This document shows, in pieces, positions 33,469 through 50,950 of a stretch of 64,000 bases of DNA. Under the pieces are notes generated by a model. The model saw only the letters and a list, made by a program, of their open reading frames with translations. It was not told where the DNA came from and did no database searches. Position numbers and translations under genes: made by a program. The stretch spans positions 124,001 through 188,000 of the forward strand of contig NZ_CP162130.1 in assembly GCF_040833975.1 (NCBI RefSeq), in the 5' to 3' direction. Positions within the stretch are counted from its first letter, which is position 1, and each line of letters starts with the position of its first letter. The DNA comes from Leptospira sp. WS92.C1 (GTDB lineage Bacteria; Spirochaetota; Leptospiria; Leptospirales; Leptospiraceae).

Positions 33469-35364
33469 TCATTTTGTTTCGTATACCAGTTTGTAGGCCG
33501 GATCTTCCTCTTCGGACCAGGGCAATCGAAATGAAACTTTTCTGACTTTCGTCCCCGTTTCTTTGAGATGATTCCGGACTTCGCTGTCTCTGAAAATGAC
33601 TTCCGAAAACGCAATTTCTCCCGCGTCGGCGATCCCTTGTAGCTTGGATGCGTAATTTACGGTGTTGCCAAAATAATCGATATTGCTGTTTAAGTTTACC
33701 GCAAGACAGGAACCGGCATGAAGGCTGATTCGGATTTGAATTCTATTTTCGGGTGAAATCTGAAACACGTTTTGTAAATCAATAGATGCCAATAAAGAAT
33801 TCAAAGGACTCGAAAACGCAGCCATTACCGCGTCTCCGATTGTTTTTACAACGGCCCCTTTGTGTTCTTTGACGATACGGAATACTTGAACGAAATGATC
33901 TCGAACTTCTTTGAAGGCACCGGTATCCCCTTCCGAGAAATAGAATCGAGTGGAGCCTACTATATCCGTAAAAAGTATCGTTTGGATTCCGATATCCAAT
34001 TGAAGATCGGAGGCGATCGCCTCCTCGGTAAACAGATCCCGAAAGTCCTGAAAATTAAACAGCTCGGCGGGTCTTAAACTGTAGGAATCCTCTTTTTTCT
34101 CTTCGATGATAAAGGTTCTTGGGGAAGTTTCCGTATTGTAGATTCGAATCTCGGGAAGAGGTTTTGCAATGATTTCAGGTTCCGTTTCCCCGATCGCCCA
34201 GCGGATCGTCTCGCTTGAAGACGGTTGCAGTTCCAACATGTTATATTTTTTTTCACCGGCGATTCTCAGTCGAAAAATACCGTCGTTTAATAATAAATTT
34301 GTAATGTATTCCGTTTGGGGTGGAACGGTTTTTTGAAATCGAATATGAGCTTTTGTGGAAGGTTCCGCCGCGCAAAAATATCTTTTTTGCACCTCTCGAA
34401 TGGAAGGATGAATATGAAACGTAATCTCGATCGTATTGAGTTTTGTGGATTCGAAATCGATTCCGCAAACATCGCAGGAATCCTGAGTTGGAATATCCCC
34501 TAAATTTGATAGTTCGGAACGAACTCCTCTACAATGGGGGCAAATCACATCCCAAGATAAAGTAAACAAACCTTGTCTACAACCATGCAAAAATAAAACT
34601 AAAAGATTCCCCAACGGAATTTTCCAATCCAATGCGAGTTTTTTAATGCGAATTCGATAGAGTTCGTTTTCGTCTTCGGATAAGATATAATGAATCACAC
34701 GATCGATTAGAGTTACGTCGATTCCCTCTCGAATCAAATTTTCTCGAATCTGTTTTATTTTGAGACTTTCCGATATCGGCTCCTCCGCTTTGAAAACGTT
34801 TTTTAAATTGATGGCGTTGTCGTTTTTCTTTTTCGTTTCGATATCTTCGAGAATTCCGAGAAGTCCTTTTTGATAACTCTGAAAAAGTTGTTTCATTCCA
34901 AACGGAAGAATTAATTTTCCAAAAATCCCGCGGGGGATCCATCCAAAGTAAACCGTTAATTTTGTCCGATTCTCCGAAAGTTTTTCTACGATGTATCTGG
35001 TTCTTACGTATCTTGCCAAACCTTTGCTGTAAATTCTCGCATTGTTTATACCTTTGCAGTATTCCCATTCCCAGGGAACCTCCTCCCATTCCATTTGGAT
35101 TCCGGCATTTTTGGACGTACCGAATAACTTGCCTTCTTTCTCGACATACTTCATTTCCGGAATACCGATTCGTTTATTAAACGAAGACGTATCGATAAGC
35201 CAGGGCCAGAGAGATTCTATATTTTCAGCCAATTCGAATTCCCAAAGAGTGTCGATCGGCTTTTCAAATTTAGCCCATTCGGCATCCCAAGGATATTGTT
35301 TTAAATAATCTGAGAGATTTTGGATTTCTACCGTTTCGATTTTATGATTTTTGATTTCCATCAT
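33469..35364 (-). CDS. Class III adenylate/guanylate cyclase with SRPBCC and DUF5939 regions
   Basis: 631 residues. A START/SRPBCC-like ligand-binding domain (about 40-180) and a DUF5939 region with a zinc ribbon (CPHC 285-288, CDVC 297-300) precede the cyclase domain (about 460-600). Metal ligands D467 (FTDIVGST) and D511 (IGDAVMAAF) and the purine-specifying K507 are present, which points to ATP. In the VNYASK segment N570 is kept, but the usual catalytic Arg is Lys574. Production of cAMP is likely but would be weakened if that Arg matters. Start could be either of two adjacent Met codons. Confidence 0.88.
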   Translation of the reverse strand: MMEIKNHKIETVEIQNLSDYLKQYPWDAEWAKFEKPIDTLWEFELAENIESLWPWLIDTSSFNKRIGIPEMKYVEKEGKLFGTSKNAGIQMEWEEVPWEWEYCKGINNARIYSKGLARYVRTRYIVEKLSENRTKLTVYFGWIPRGIFGKLILPFGMKQLFQSYQKGLLGILEDIETKKKNDNAINLKNVFKAEEPISESLKIKQIRENLIREGIDVTLIDRVIHYILSEDENELYRIRIKKLALDWKIPLGNLLVLFLHGCRQGLFTLSWDVICPHCRGVRSELSNLGDIPTQDSCDVCGIDFESTKLNTIEITFHIHPSIREVQKRYFCAAEPSTKAHIRFQKTVPPQTEYITNLLLNDGIFRLRIAGEKKYNMLELQPSSSETIRWAIGETEPEIIAKPLPEIRIYNTETSPRTFIIEEKKEDSYSLRPAELFNFQDFRDLFTEEAIASDLQLDIGIQTILFTDIVGSTRFYFSEGDTGAFKEVRDHFVQVFRIVKEHKGAVVKTIGDAVMAAFSSPLNSLLASIDLQNVFQISPENRIQIRISLHAGSCLAVNLNSNIDYFGNTVNYASKLQGIADAGEIAFSEVIFRDSEVRNHLKETGTKVRKVSFRLPWSEEEDPAYKLVYETK

Positions 35365-35588
35365 GAATGCCTGCTTTCTTCGTTCCGAAATGATTTTTTA
35401 TAAATTCGATCTTCAATTGAGAAGGTTCCTTTATCAAAAAGAACTGGATCTCTTTTTTTATAATGATCTTTTTTTGTAACAAAGGAATTGGAAGACAATC
35501 CGATCAATTTGAAAAAGAATCTACAAAATTTCTCTTTTTGTTTAGATTCTAGTTCCTGGTTTAGAGTTCGGAAGAAATTTGGTACGAT

Positions 35589-36842
<1,254 letters not shown>

Positions 36843-36929
36843 ATGGTTTCGCCCTGTCATTCAACCTGTAGACTGGACACATAGAAACACGCAATGAAAC
36901 GAACATACGCTGTTATTTGATTAGGAAAA

Positions 36930-39269
36930 ATGGAAAGTACGGAACAGGACATAAGCTTTGAGGAACTGGCGGCAAGCAAGCCTGTAGAAATCCAGTCCCT
37001 AACACCGGATTATCTTTTTTTAAACGAAGGTGCGGTCGGTTTGTCAGCCGCCGCGCGTTGTATTTTGGACGAGCTCCGAGACTGGCATAAAAAAACCGAA
37101 AAACACGGCTCCAGGGGAATTCACCCGTCCTACCTACTTACGTTAGACAAGCTTGCCGAGCTTCTTAATAAATATAGAAATCTCAGCGAACAGGCAAAAT
37201 CTCCTCCGAGTATCGATCTCGCGTTGCGTCAATTGGTCGATTATGAAAAAAAAGGGAAGAATAAGTCCGCATATATCTATCCGTTTTTGGTTCGTAACGG
37301 GGCAAAGGTCCTCGCTCGAATCGCGATCGCAAGTCCTCAAAAAGAGGCTAAAACGGATGTAACTCCGTATCGAGTGGCCTGTTTTGAGTTTTCAGAAGAG
37401 ATGATCGATCTGATTTTACAAAATCGCGCCAAAAAACCGAAACTTCCGGACGAGGACAATCCGGGAGCTTTTCTACTTCATAAAAACAAAGCAGGAAAGA
37501 ATTGGCTGTTTCCTAAGTTAGCTTCCATTGAAGCGGAATTTTCCACATTGTTAAAGAGAGGATTTCTTCCTTATAGTTATATTCCGATGACGGACTTTCT
37601 TCGGGATTTTTTAAATTACTCTCTCAAAAAGAATTATATCATGAAGATTCTTCCGGATTATCACCTCATCCTGGACGATCTTCAGTTAAATCCGGACGGG
37701 TCTTATGTCAATCAACCCGAAGTCATCGCGCATTATCGTTGTCAGGTGGACGCGCTCGAAAAGTTTGCGATTCCCTATTTAAAAGAACTGAGCGAAAGAG
37801 CCGGTTATAGTTTGTTCAAAGGAAAAATCGCGGATTTTGAACAAACGCACATTCAAATGGTGGAACCCGGAAGAAAACAAAATAGCGAAAAAGTCAAAGC
37901 GTTGATCGATTTGATCAACGAATATCCGTTTGATCGAGAGACGGATGATTTGGGCAAAAGGGTATCCGAAACCTGCAGGTCGTCTATTCAGATCATTTCG
38001 AAATTGATCGAAGAAAAAGATAAGCTGATCCAAAGAAAGGAAGAAAACGTATTTAAATCCTTAAAGATAAGAATCCTGAATAAGATCACCGAAAATACGC
38101 TTCAAGATCAGACTCTTTATAAGTTTTCTCCGGAGCAAAAACTTAAATCTTCGGGATTACTCGACGAGACACGTTATCCGGCATTGGTTGAAGAGCTTAA
38201 AAAAGAAATCTCGGAACAATACGGAATGAAGGTAATCGAAAAACCAGATCAGACTTCCGAGATTTATGCGGTCGATCCAGGCTATATGGCGGCTGTATTA
38301 CACAAGTTAAGCAGTATGGCTGTTAGCAACCCGTCTTATCAGAAAGATTTGGAAATCGCCAGAGAAATCAATGCAACTCTCAGCAATCCGAAACATCCCG
38401 GGCTCAATGCAAAATTAAAAGCAGAGAATATAATAAAACTCCAACAGGGAATCCAGGCTTTAGAGCAAATCGAATCGGAAAAACAAAAGTCCCAAGAGTT
38501 TGCAAAAAAGTTCAATCTTCCCATGGGGATGCTCGGCTTTGTCGCGAGTATGATTCTGTTCTTAATTGCTTCGGTTCATTTTAGAACCACCGGAATCCTT
38601 TTTGTGGGAATTCCGGTAAGCGTATTTCTTGGTCTGATGCTCGCATTCTACTTTAGAGATAAAGAAAAGAAGGACATTTTTTTCGCTGGCGGTGCCGGCT
38701 CGATTTCCTTAGGCTCCGGTTTTAAAGGAGAATATGGTTCAACCACCTCTTCTTCCGATAGTTTTTACTCAGGCGACGATTCCGAAGAAGAACATACATA
38801 TACGAAGGGCGAAACTCCGAAAGAGAAAAAAGTAAGCTTGATTGCAAAAGGCGCGGAACGATTCGTTTTCCCAAATCGATTTACTAAAATCACAGATAAG
38901 ATCCATGATTCCCGCTCCTTACGTAAAAAAATATACGAGAACGTGGACAATATTCGAAACAGCGTCGCTCATTTAAAAGGGGAGAAGGACGACGACAAGG
39001 TCGCCTCTACGATCGAATACGCGCTGCTGCAAAATTCGGCGACGATAACGATTCCTGATGATTTGGTTCCGCACGGAATGTCCGGTTCCATCATTCTCAG
39101 TCATACTGATTTGAAGGCACCTTTGATTCGGGATCAAATTTCAGAATTTCTCAGAAGCGAAGCCCAGAAAAAGAAGTTCGATAAAAAACTTGTGAAGTAT
39201 TATACTTTTCTAATCAATACGATCGAAATCGAGTATTATAAATATCTTCCGAGTAGAAAGAAAAAATAG
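36930..39269 (+). CDS. Large unrecognised protein with two membrane helices
   Basis: 779 residues, no family recognised. The N-terminal 500 residues are mostly helical with several coiled-coil stretches and no signal peptide. Two adjacent hydrophobic segments (about 528-548 and 555-575) predict a membrane hairpin near the middle of the C-terminal half. A low-complexity Gly/Ser patch ([23 protein letters not shown]) follows them, and the C-terminal 130 residues are basic and helical. A sensor or cytoskeletal-envelope linker role would fit but nothing supports a specific one. Confidence 0.55.
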   Translation: MESTEQDISFEELAASKPVEIQSLTPDYLFLNEGAVGLSAAARCILDELRDWHKKTEKHGSRGIHPSYLLTLDKLAELLNKYRNLSEQAKSPPSIDLALRQLVDYEKKGKNKSAYIYPFLVRNGAKVLARIAIASPQKEAKTDVTPYRVACFEFSEEMIDLILQNRAKKPKLPDEDNPGAFLLHKNKAGKNWLFPKLASIEAEFSTLLKRGFLPYSYIPMTDFLRDFLNYSLKKNYIMKILPDYHLILDDLQLNPDGSYVNQPEVIAHYRCQVDALEKFAIPYLKELSERAGYSLFKGKIADFEQTHIQMVEPGRKQNSEKVKALIDLINEYPFDRETDDLGKRVSETCRSSIQIISKLIEEKDKLIQRKEENVFKSLKIRILNKITENTLQDQTLYKFSPEQKLKSSGLLDETRYPALVEELKKEISEQYGMKVIEKPDQTSEIYAVDPGYMAAVLHKLSSMAVSNPSYQKDLEIAREINATLSNPKHPGLNAKLKAENIIKLQQGIQALEQIESEKQKSQEFAKKFNLPMGMLGFVASMILFLIASVHFRTTGILFVGIPVSVFLGLMLAFYFRDKEKKDIFFAGGAGSISLGSGFKGEYGSTTSSSDSFYSGDDSEEEHTYTKGETPKEKKVSLIAKGAERFVFPNRFTKITDKIHDSRSLRKKIYENVDNIRNSVAHLKGEKDDDKVASTIEYALLQNSATITIPDDLVPHGMSGSIILSHTDLKAPLIRDQISEFLRSEAQKKKFDKKLVKYYTFLINTIEIEYYKYLPSRKKK

Positions 39270-39289
39270 AAATTCATAAGGAAAACGTT

Positions 39290-40369
39290 ATGAACGATAC
39301 TCGTGTAGGACTTAATTCAAAACTTAAGTTGAAAAAAGTGTTCCTTTTTGTTCTATTGTCTCTCGTTCTATTTGGGGCGACGTTCGAAATTCTTTTACGC
39401 CTTTTATTTCCGCTTTCGCCGGATTCGAAAGCTGTGGATTTATCTCATGTTCCGGGGCCGTGGGAAAACACAACGATCGAACTTCCGAAACGAAACGGGT
39501 CGTCGTCGCTCCGAGTTCATTATCTAAGTGCGGGATCCGTAAAGGCTCCGGTTGTCATACTTTTGCACGGATTTCCGGATACATCGTACGGCTGGCGTTA
39601 TGTAATTCCGTTACTTTCAAAGCAATATAGAGTTTTAGCTCCCGATTTACGAGGTTATGCGGGAACTGAAAAGCCGGAAGAAGGTTATGATCTTTATTCG
39701 CTCAGCGAAGATTTGTTTGCGTTTATCAAGGAAACGAATAAAAAAGAAGGTCGGAATTCCGAAGCTCCAGTGCACGTCATCGGACATGACTGGGGAGCTT
39801 CTATCACATGGATGGCGATTACCGAGAGGCCCGGGTTATTTAGAACCGCGACCGTTTTAGATATTCCGCATCCAAATGCATTTGCAGAACAGATGGCCGT
39901 CTCTTCGAAGCAAAGAGAGTATCGTCATTTTGTGTATCGATTGATTGCACCTCGATCGGCTCGTCTTCTTGCCGGATTTGATCCTGAAACTCGGGCGCGA
40001 ATTTTTTATAGGAACGAACTACAGAATAATGCAGCCCTTCATGATTCCGATATACCGATTTATCACACCGCATTCAATACTCCCGAAGAGATGTTCGGGC
40101 CGTTGGAATACTACAGAGAACTTGCTTTTCACGGAGATTCAATCTTAGAATATTTTAAGACCGCTGGTTCGGTGAAAGTGAAAACTCTCGTTCTTTGGGG
40201 TGCGAAAGACAATTATATGATGAGCGAAATGGCCGCGATGTCTTGCAAGGCGGTACAATCACGTTGTGAATTCGAGATCTTTCCTAATTCGGGTCACTGG
40301 CTTCAATGGGAAGAGCCTGTAAAAGTTTTGAATCGATGGAAGAAATTTGTAGATCAATCATCCGAGTAA
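39290..40369 (+). CDS. Alpha/beta hydrolase, epoxide-hydrolase-like
   Basis: 359 residues. A membrane anchor (about 17-40) is followed by an alpha/beta hydrolase fold. HGFPDT (93-98) is the oxyanion-loop motif, GHDWGA (165-170) supplies the nucleophile Asp167, and NSGHWLQWE near the end supplies the catalytic His. The Asp nucleophile with HGFP and WGA is typical of epoxide hydrolases and related dehalogenases rather than Ser esterases. The substrate is unknown. The gene starts 20 bp after the preceding one and may be co-transcribed. Confidence 0.85.
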   Translation: MNDTRVGLNSKLKLKKVFLFVLLSLVLFGATFEILLRLLFPLSPDSKAVDLSHVPGPWENTTIELPKRNGSSSLRVHYLSAGSVKAPVVILLHGFPDTSYGWRYVIPLLSKQYRVLAPDLRGYAGTEKPEEGYDLYSLSEDLFAFIKETNKKEGRNSEAPVHVIGHDWGASITWMAITERPGLFRTATVLDIPHPNAFAEQMAVSSKQREYRHFVYRLIAPRSARLLAGFDPETRARIFYRNELQNNAALHDSDIPIYHTAFNTPEEMFGPLEYYRELAFHGDSILEYFKTAGSVKVKTLVLWGAKDNYMMSEMAAMSCKAVQSRCEFEIFPNSGHWLQWEEPVKVLNRWKKFVDQSSE

Positions 40370-40599
40370 GCTCGAAGACAGATTCGAAAGAATCGAACAA
40401 CAGAAAGTATTATTGTTTAAAATCGAGAATCTGTCGTTGGAATGGGGAATGAAAATCATTTCTTCGTGTCCTTGCGAACCTGAATCGTTACAAAAGTAGG
40501 AACTCCTACATTTTCTTAAACTTTACGAGTAGAATGTAAACTTTTTTATAAATTTTAGATTGACCGTACAAATCGGTACGCGAACCTGACCTCAAGATT
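40370..40599. other. Intergenic region upstream of 5S rRNA
   Basis: 230 bp without a gene or RNA gene. It should hold the 5S rRNA promoter; I could not single out convincing -35 and -10 boxes. Confidence 0.35.
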
Positions 40600-41186
<587 letters not shown>

Positions 41187-41193
41187 GAATTAA

Positions 41194-41514
41194 GTCATCG
41201 AAGAGACATTAAAATCCAGGAAGGAGATCCAATCTCTTTTTAAGGCTGGAAAAAGAGTCTCCCGCTTTCCGATCGTTCTAGTATTCCTTCCTAATTCTTT
41301 ATCGAAAAATCGCTTTCTTTACTGTCCCGAACGAACGGTAAAGACCGCGGTTCAAAGAAATCGGATCAAAAGGAAACTTAGGTCGGTCATACACGAGGAA
41401 GAGAAGAATTTTCTAAAGGGCTATGATATTGCAATATTAGCCAAAAAAGAAATTTTGGATCTAAACCACGGGGAGCTGGTTAAGATTCTGGTCTCTCTGA
41501 TCAACAGAATCTGA
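41194..41514 (+). CDS. rnpA: Ribonuclease P protein component, no canonical start codon
   Basis: About 106 residues. The reading frame after the in-frame TAA at 41191-41193 runs as VIEETLKSRKEIQSLFKAGK, then SRFPIVLVF and the RNase P signature QRNRIKRKLR, and stops at 41512-41514 just before yidD. RnpA binds the catalytic RNA that matures tRNA 5' ends. The first codons are GTC and ATC; no ATG, GTG or TTG occurs before the conserved core. Initiation at ATC 41197 or GTC 41194 is assumed. Ordered between rpmH and yidD as in most bacteria, so it is certainly the gene. Confidence 0.88.
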   Translation, partial: VIEETLKSRKEIQSLFKAGKRVSRFPIVLVFLPNSLSKNRFLYCPERTVKTAVQRNRIKRKLRSVIHEEEKNFLKGYDIAILAKKEILDLNHGELVKILVSLINRI

Positions 41515-41744
41515 TGAACCAACTCGCAATCAAACTGATTCAGCTATACAAACGGCTAATCTCTCCTTTACTCCCACCCGCTTGCCGTTTTACACCCACC
41601 TGTTCCGAATATGCCGCTCAGGCCTTTCAAGAATACGGATTTTTCCGCGCATTGCAGTTGAGTATTTGGAGAATTTTGAGATGCAATCCCCTGTCTCGAG
41701 GGTTTGAAGATCCTCTACCACCTAACATCAAAAGGACGAACTAA
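41514..41744 (+). CDS. yidD: Membrane protein insertion efficiency factor YidD
   Basis: 76 residues. The N-terminal amphipathic helix, [17 protein letters not shown], and the late [15 protein letters not shown] motif are diagnostic. YidD assists YidC in inserting proteins into the inner membrane. The ATG overlaps the rnpA stop by one base, and its stop overlaps the yidC ATG. Confidence 0.95.
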   Translation: MNQLAIKLIQLYKRLISPLLPPACRFTPTCSEYAAQAFQEYGFFRALQLSIWRILRCNPLSRGFEDPLPPNIKRTN

Positions 41745-43624
41745 TGGAAGATAGACAAAGCAGATTATTTTTAGCGCTGATTCTCAGTATGGGAATCTGG
41801 ATGGGGGTGAATTATTTTTTCTTTCCTCCCGCTCCTCCAAAACCTGTTGCCGAAACCAAGGAGTCAAATCCGGACAAACCTTCGGATGGTAAAAAACAGG
41901 AGAAGGTCCAAACCGAAAAAAAAGAATCTAAAATCGTCGCTCCTGTAAAAGAAACGAAAGTCGTTCCTTCCGACGCTAAAAAAACAAACGTAGTGACCGA
42001 TTCTTATATCGTAGAATTGAGTTCGCTTGGCGGAAAAATTTCTAAATTCTATGTAAAAGATTACGTCGGCCCTGACGGTCAGTTGATGCAGGTCGCGCGT
42101 AAAAATCCGGAAACGGTTACCGTTGACGGTAAAACCTATCAAGCGGTCGAGTTATCCAGAGAGAATGGATTTGATTTTAACTTTTCGGATTCTTTAAACG
42201 AGATTACACAATCTCCTTGGAATCAAATTAACTTTTCCATTTCCGAAGACAAAACAAATCATGTAGTAACATTCTCCGCTTTATCTCCAGATAAAACGTA
42301 TCAACTCAAGAAGGACTTCCGTTTTTTTCCCGGTGAGAATTATTTCAAACTTTCGATTGGAATTGTAAACCTGACCAAGGACAAATTGGCTTTTGCATCT
42401 CAAAAGAATACTCAGTATTTGAGAGCATTCGGAAGTTTAGGTCCTCTTCCAAAAGATAGAGAACTCAACGACAGGGACACCGCAAACTTTTTTCGATTTT
42501 ATCACCTTGGCGGATCCTTTCAGGATACTCTGGACGGAAGTTCTTCGGTTGGATTTTGGTCTTCCGTTGGAAATTTCTTTACCGGAAATTCCGAAGCGGA
42601 TGAAACGTTTACAGTTAAAACAAACAACGAATCCGGACTCGATTTTGCAGGAACCGGTTCCCGTTATTTTATCGCAGTTGCGGATCCTCTCGATCACAAA
42701 CCACAAGGGATCGTTTTAGACAACAGACCTAAAAATGAAACCGGTGCAGTATTACTTTATGATAATATTATTTTGGCTCCGGGAGAAACCTACAACCTTA
42801 ACTTTGCTTCTTATGTGGGAGTAAGAGAAAGGGACGGAATGATTTTTCGTAGTCCGGAATTGGATCCGACTCAAGCTAAAAACAGCCTACTTGCCGGACT
42901 TAGTGCCGATTTGAATAAATCTTTCAATCAGGGAATTACAACTCCCTTTCGAAACGGGATTATCTGGGTTCTTAAAAAAATCTATCAGTTCACGGTTCCG
43001 AACTACGGTTGGAGCATTATCATCTTTGCGATTCTTTTCAAACTCGTTTTCTATCCACTCAACCAAAAACAAGCGGATAGTATGAAGAAGATGCAGGAAC
43101 TCAGCCCGCAACTTAAAACGATCAACGAAAAATTTGCGAACGATCCGAAACTGCGTCAACAAAAGACGATGGAACTTTATAAAAAGAATAACGTAAACCC
43201 CGTGGGCGGTTGTCTTCCTATGGTAATTCAGATTCCCATTTTTATCGCGCTTTATACGGCTTTTTCTGATACGATTGATCTTTGGAATTCGCCTTTTTTA
43301 TGGGTGAAAGATCTCAGCGAGCCGGATGTTATCTGGACCTCTCCTGCGATTCCATACTTTACTCAAACCGGACTCGGTTTGAACTTATTAGCTCTTTTGA
43401 TGGTTGGAACTCAGATTTTCCAAACAAGAATGACTTCCGTATCTATGGATCCGAATCAGAAAGTTCTTCTGTATGTAATGCCGGTCATGATGCTTTACAT
43501 TTTTTGGAACATGCCTTCCGGTGTGACCCTCTACTGGACGTTTCAAAACGTACTGTCTATCGGTCAACAGTGGATTACAAATCACCTGAAAAAGACCGAA
43601 GAAAAAAAGAAGGCGAAAGCCTAA
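41744..43624 (+). CDS. yidC: Membrane protein insertase YidC
   Basis: 626 residues, the long Gram-negative type. An N-terminal membrane helix (about 8-28) is followed by a Lys/Glu/Pro-rich linker, a large periplasmic domain (about 85-390), and the conserved five-helix insertase core (about 400-610) with the [16 protein letters not shown] and [20 protein letters not shown] segments. It inserts proteins into the inner membrane alone or with Sec. The basic C-terminal tail ([11 protein letters not shown]) may contact ribosomes. Confidence 0.96.
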   Translation: MEDRQSRLFLALILSMGIWMGVNYFFFPPAPPKPVAETKESNPDKPSDGKKQEKVQTEKKESKIVAPVKETKVVPSDAKKTNVVTDSYIVELSSLGGKISKFYVKDYVGPDGQLMQVARKNPETVTVDGKTYQAVELSRENGFDFNFSDSLNEITQSPWNQINFSISEDKTNHVVTFSALSPDKTYQLKKDFRFFPGENYFKLSIGIVNLTKDKLAFASQKNTQYLRAFGSLGPLPKDRELNDRDTANFFRFYHLGGSFQDTLDGSSSVGFWSSVGNFFTGNSEADETFTVKTNNESGLDFAGTGSRYFIAVADPLDHKPQGIVLDNRPKNETGAVLLYDNIILAPGETYNLNFASYVGVRERDGMIFRSPELDPTQAKNSLLAGLSADLNKSFNQGITTPFRNGIIWVLKKIYQFTVPNYGWSIIIFAILFKLVFYPLNQKQADSMKKMQELSPQLKTINEKFANDPKLRQQKTMELYKKNNVNPVGGCLPMVIQIPIFIALYTAFSDTIDLWNSPFLWVKDLSEPDVIWTSPAIPYFTQTGLGLNLLALLMVGTQIFQTRMTSVSMDPNQKVLLYVMPVMMLYIFWNMPSGVTLYWTFQNVLSIGQQWITNHLKKTEEKKKAKA

Positions 43625-43654
43625 TTTATCGAACTCATTATCGAGGATAAACAC

Positions 43655-44365
43655 ATGGAAAATTACATCTTTGAAGCAGAGGCGAAGTCGAAGTCCGAAG
43701 CTGAAGAGTACACTTTAAAAACTCTCCGATTGAATTCGGATGAGGTTCGTTTTGAAACAGTCGATTCCGGAAAAGGCGGCTTTTTTGGAATTTCTCAAAA
43801 AAAGCCGGCAGTAGTCCGGACTTACGTGACTTCTCGGGATCTTCCTGCGGAAAAAATCATTCACGGAGTCGTTCTCACCGTTCTTAAAAAAATGGGGATT
43901 GAGGCGGAAGTAGTCGGGATGGGCGACGTGGACGGAAAAATTTATGTCGAAATCGCGAGTAAAGAATCCGGATTGGTAATCGGAAAACGTGGAGCAACGT
44001 TAGACGCTCTTCAGTTTGTTTTCAATTTGATGGTGGATTCTAAGATCAGACACGGAAGAAAAATCGTTCTGGATATCGAATCCTACAGAGACAAAAGAGA
44101 ATTATCCCTGGTTCGTCTTGGAAAATCGGTCGCTGCAACCGTAGCCAAAACCGGGAAATCAAAACTTTTGGAACCTATGAATCCGTTTGAAAGAAGAATC
44201 ATCCATATGGCTCTTCAGGAGAACGAGAAGGTTTTTACAAGATCGGAAGGAAACGGTACTTATAAAAAAGTAAGAATCATTCCTATGAAAGACAAACACA
44301 AATACAAAGACGTAGCTGAAAAGGGTCCGAACAACGACCTTCTTGAAGAAGCGAACTTTGAATGA
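43655..44365 (+). CDS. jag: RNA-binding protein Jag/KhpB
   Basis: 236 residues. N-terminal Jag domain (about 1-55, [20 protein letters not shown] with the GGFFGI turn), a KH domain with [15 protein letters not shown] (about 107-122), and a C-terminal R3H domain ([14 protein letters not shown]). The family binds RNA and is linked to cell-wall and cell-size control in other bacteria. It lies 30 bp after yidC and overlaps mnmE. Confidence 0.93.
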   Translation: MENYIFEAEAKSKSEAEEYTLKTLRLNSDEVRFETVDSGKGGFFGISQKKPAVVRTYVTSRDLPAEKIIHGVVLTVLKKMGIEAEVVGMGDVDGKIYVEIASKESGLVIGKRGATLDALQFVFNLMVDSKIRHGRKIVLDIESYRDKRELSLVRLGKSVAATVAKTGKSKLLEPMNPFERRIIHMALQENEKVFTRSEGNGTYKKVRIIPMKDKHKYKDVAEKGPNNDLLEEANFE

Positions 44366-45728
44366 TACGATAGCAGCCATATCAACCGCTTCCGGGTCCG
44401 GAGCAATCGGAATTATCCGAATGTCCGGGCCGGCGGCCCTTTCGATTTCCTCCTCCTTTCTTTTTTCTAAAAACAAATTTTTAACTCCAACCGAGATCCG
44501 GCCTCGAGTCGCGATTCAGTGCGTATTTCAGGTTGGCGCTAGAAAAGTGGATCAAATTTTATTTTTTTATTTTAAAGGTCCGAATTCTTATACGGGTGAG
44601 GACCTCTGTGAATTTCATTTTCACGGGAATCCGATTTTGTTAAGAGAAGCGTTAGACGCCATCTTTCGAGCGGGAGCGCGTCCGGCAAAACAGGGAGAAT
44701 TTTCTCGCAGAGCATTCTTAAATGAAAAATTAGATCTTACCGAAGCGGAAGCGATCGGTAGATTGATATCCGCACGTTCCAGATTCGAATTGGAATTGGC
44801 TCAGAAGAATGTTTTTGGAGAAGTGTCCCGTTTTATTTCCAATCTGCGAAGCCAGCTCATCTCTTTAAAAGCGGAGTGCGAAGCCGAAATCGATTTTTCC
44901 ACGGAGGATCTGACTTACGAATCCTTGGAAGAAAGAAAATCTCGGATTGAAACAGTAAAATCACTTTGTCAGAATGTGATTTCCAAATCGGATTCCGCCG
45001 AAAAGTTGATTCAACAACTTCGAATTGTTCTCTACGGAGAACCGAACACGGGCAAGTCCAGCTTGATGAACCTTCTTCTTGGAAAAGATCGTTCGATCAT
45101 TTCCGAAATTCCGGGAACCACTCGGGATTATATCAGTGAGGAAATTTTACTCGAAGGAATCCCGGTCCGCCTCGTTGACACTGCCGGAGTCCGCGAAACG
45201 ACCGATCAGATCGAAAAGCTGGGAATCGAAAGAAGCGAGAAAGAATTTCAGTCCGCAGACATCAGACTCGTCCTGATCGATACTTCTAAAAAAGAAGAAT
45301 GGAAAGAATTTATCGATAAAAACCGCGAGCGACTTGAAGGATCCGTTCTTGTAGCAAACAAAATCGATATCCGTGATTCTTCTTGGGATCCGAATCTTTT
45401 TGCGGATTTAAAAGAATCCACTGTCTGCGAAATTTCCTGTAAGACTAAGGAGGGAATTTCCATTCTTCTTGGCGCGATCAAAAAGAAGGCCGGAACGATG
45501 GGGCAATCCGAAGATTATGTCTTATTGGAAGAAAGACAGAGATATCATTTTGAAACCATAGTTCGCTGTTTAAACAATACGTTACATCTCATCTCCGACG
45601 GCGCTCCGGCGGAAATTTATATCAAAGAAATCGACTATGCTTTGTCGGAAATCGGCGAAGTCAACGGTAGAGTCGATACGGAAGAAATTCTCGGAAGAAT
45701 CTTTAGTAAGTTCTGCGTTGGCAAATGA
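44358..45728 (+). CDS. mnmE: tRNA uridine-5-carboxymethylaminomethyl modification GTPase MnmE
   Basis: 456 residues from the TTG at 44358 ([10 protein letters not shown]), which fits the family start better than the TTG at 44343. The N-terminal formyl-THF-binding domain with GIIRMSGP, the GTPase domain with GEPNTGKSS, and the C-terminal FCVGK (the CxGK tail) are complete. With MnmG it modifies U34 of several tRNAs. The start lies inside jag, so the two are translationally coupled. Confidence 0.95.
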   Translation: MNDTIAAISTASGSGAIGIIRMSGPAALSISSSFLFSKNKFLTPTEIRPRVAIQCVFQVGARKVDQILFFYFKGPNSYTGEDLCEFHFHGNPILLREALDAIFRAGARPAKQGEFSRRAFLNEKLDLTEAEAIGRLISARSRFELELAQKNVFGEVSRFISNLRSQLISLKAECEAEIDFSTEDLTYESLEERKSRIETVKSLCQNVISKSDSAEKLIQQLRIVLYGEPNTGKSSLMNLLLGKDRSIISEIPGTTRDYISEEILLEGIPVRLVDTAGVRETTDQIEKLGIERSEKEFQSADIRLVLIDTSKKEEWKEFIDKNRERLEGSVLVANKIDIRDSSWDPNLFADLKESTVCEISCKTKEGISILLGAIKKKAGTMGQSEDYVLLEERQRYHFETIVRCLNNTLHLISDGAPAEIYIKEIDYALSEIGEVNGRVDTEEILGRIFSKFCVGK

Positions 45729-45775
45729 ATTGTTATCGTCTCATGGCCTGAATCCAAAAATATGGGAAATATCGT

Positions 45776-47038
45776 ATGAGGGAAAAAGCATTACAGTATC
45801 ACTCACTTCATCCTAAGGGAAAAATTGAAGTTGTTCCAACCAAACCGACTCTGGATTCAGATGATCTTTCCCTCGCGTATTCTCCCGGTGTGGCCTATCC
45901 GTGTTTGGAAATTAAAGATAACCCCGATCTAGTTTACGAATACACAAACAGGGGAAATCTTGTAGGTATCATCACCAACGGTACTGCAATTCTCGGACTC
46001 GGAGATATCGGGGCTCTTGCGGGCAAGCCGGTTATGGAAGGTAAGGCTGTCCTATTTAAAAAATTTGCGGGGATAGACGTGTTTGATATCGAGATCAACA
46101 CAAAAGATCCGGATGAATTTATCAATGCAGTAAAATTATTAGAGCCCACTTTCGGCGGTATCAATCTTGAAGACATAAAGGCTCCCGAAAGTTTTTACAT
46201 CGAAGAACAACTCATCGAAAAGATGAATATTCCGGTCTTTCATGACGATCAACACGGAACCGCGATCATTACCGTTGCTGGTTTACTAAACGCTTTCGAG
46301 TTGACCGGAAAAAATCCAAACAACGTGAAAGTTGTGATTTGCGGAGCGGGTGCTGCGGGAATTGCGATCGCGGAACTCATTCAAAATATCGGAATCAAAA
46401 AAGAACAAATCTTTTTAGTGGATACCAAAGGTGTGATTCATCACAATCGGACGGATCTGAACGAATCTAAAAAAAGATACATTCAAAAAACGGATTCCAC
46501 GACCCTAAAAGAAGTGATGAAAGGTGCGGACATCTTTGTAGGCGTTTCCGTTCAAGACATGGTGGACGAGGATATGGTTCGTTCCATGGCAAAAGATCCG
46601 ATTATCTTCGCTCTTGCTAATCCGGATCCGGAAATTCCGTATCAAGTCGCCAAGGCGGTTCGTTCCGATTTGATTATGGGAACCGGTAGAAGCGATAATC
46701 CGAATCAAGTGAATAACGTATTAGGATTTCCTTTTATCTTTAGAGGGGCCTTGGATGTAAGAGCTCGCCATATTACTCTCGAAATGAAACTAGCGGCGGC
46801 ACGTGCGCTTGCGGAATTAGCTCGATTGGAAGTACCCGACATCGTAAGCAAAGCATACGGCGGAGTGAAGTTTCAGTTCGGACCGGAGTATTTAATTCCG
46901 AAACCGTTTGATAAACGAGTTTTGTATCACGTTGCACCCGCCGTTGCGGAGGCAGCGGTCACAAGCGGAAGCGCCCGGATTCCTTATCCCGGGCGTGAAA
47001 AATATCTAGGATTTCTGGAAGGAATTATTCGCGGCTGA
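45776..47038 (+). CDS. Malic enzyme (oxaloacetate-decarboxylating malate dehydrogenase)
   Basis: 420 residues. [17 protein letters not shown] near the start and [19 protein letters not shown] are malic enzyme signatures; [12 protein letters not shown] is the Rossmann loop. It converts malate to pyruvate with reduction of NAD or NADP, whose preference I cannot tell. The lack of a phosphotransacetylase-like C-terminal domain separates it from long MaeB. It lies 47 bp after mnmE in the same direction, so read-through is possible. Confidence 0.93.
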   Translation: MREKALQYHSLHPKGKIEVVPTKPTLDSDDLSLAYSPGVAYPCLEIKDNPDLVYEYTNRGNLVGIITNGTAILGLGDIGALAGKPVMEGKAVLFKKFAGIDVFDIEINTKDPDEFINAVKLLEPTFGGINLEDIKAPESFYIEEQLIEKMNIPVFHDDQHGTAIITVAGLLNAFELTGKNPNNVKVVICGAGAAGIAIAELIQNIGIKKEQIFLVDTKGVIHHNRTDLNESKKRYIQKTDSTTLKEVMKGADIFVGVSVQDMVDEDMVRSMAKDPIIFALANPDPEIPYQVAKAVRSDLIMGTGRSDNPNQVNNVLGFPFIFRGALDVRARHITLEMKLAAARALAELARLEVPDIVSKAYGGVKFQFGPEYLIPKPFDKRVLYHVAPAVAEAAVTSGSARIPYPGREKYLGFLEGIIRG

Positions 47039-47139
47039 TTTTTTTTCCAACCTTCAAAAACCGATATTTATAAAGATAGGAGACTTTTTTAATTTTATAG
47101 AGTCTTCTAATTATATGCCCGAAACGGGTATGGTGGATT

Positions 47140-49221
<2,082 letters not shown>

Positions 49222-49309
49222 CGATTCTTTTCCAATTCTAAGAGATTAGAATTCCTTTAAGTATCGTATTTTTATCTTGGATAAACTATATTCTAATTAA
49301 CTTGTAACT

Positions 49310-50717
<1,408 letters not shown>

Positions 50718-50763
50718 AAATTTTCCGTTCAAAATCGAAGAGATTCTTCGAAAATTTTGATTG

Positions 50764-50792
50764 AAAAGCCCGTTTGTTGAAACGGGCTTTTT
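50764..50792 (+). terminator. Intrinsic terminator after fumC
   Basis: AAAAGCCCGTTT-GTTG-AAACGGGCTTTT, a perfect 12-bp stem with GTTG loop and T-rich end. A second stem, GTTCCCGAT/ATCGGGAAC (50820-50843), follows and may serve the opposite strand. Confidence 0.9.
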
Positions 50793-50950
50793 GATTCAGT
50801 CTGTTTTTTTAGATACGAAGTTCCCGATGTAAAAATCGGGAACGATTGATTGGAAAGTATTTTTGATTCTCTGTTTTTCCGGATCTAACGACCTGGGAGA
50901 ATCAAATTAGAATCTGATCTTTGTATGAATCAGATCCCGATGTTTTTGAT

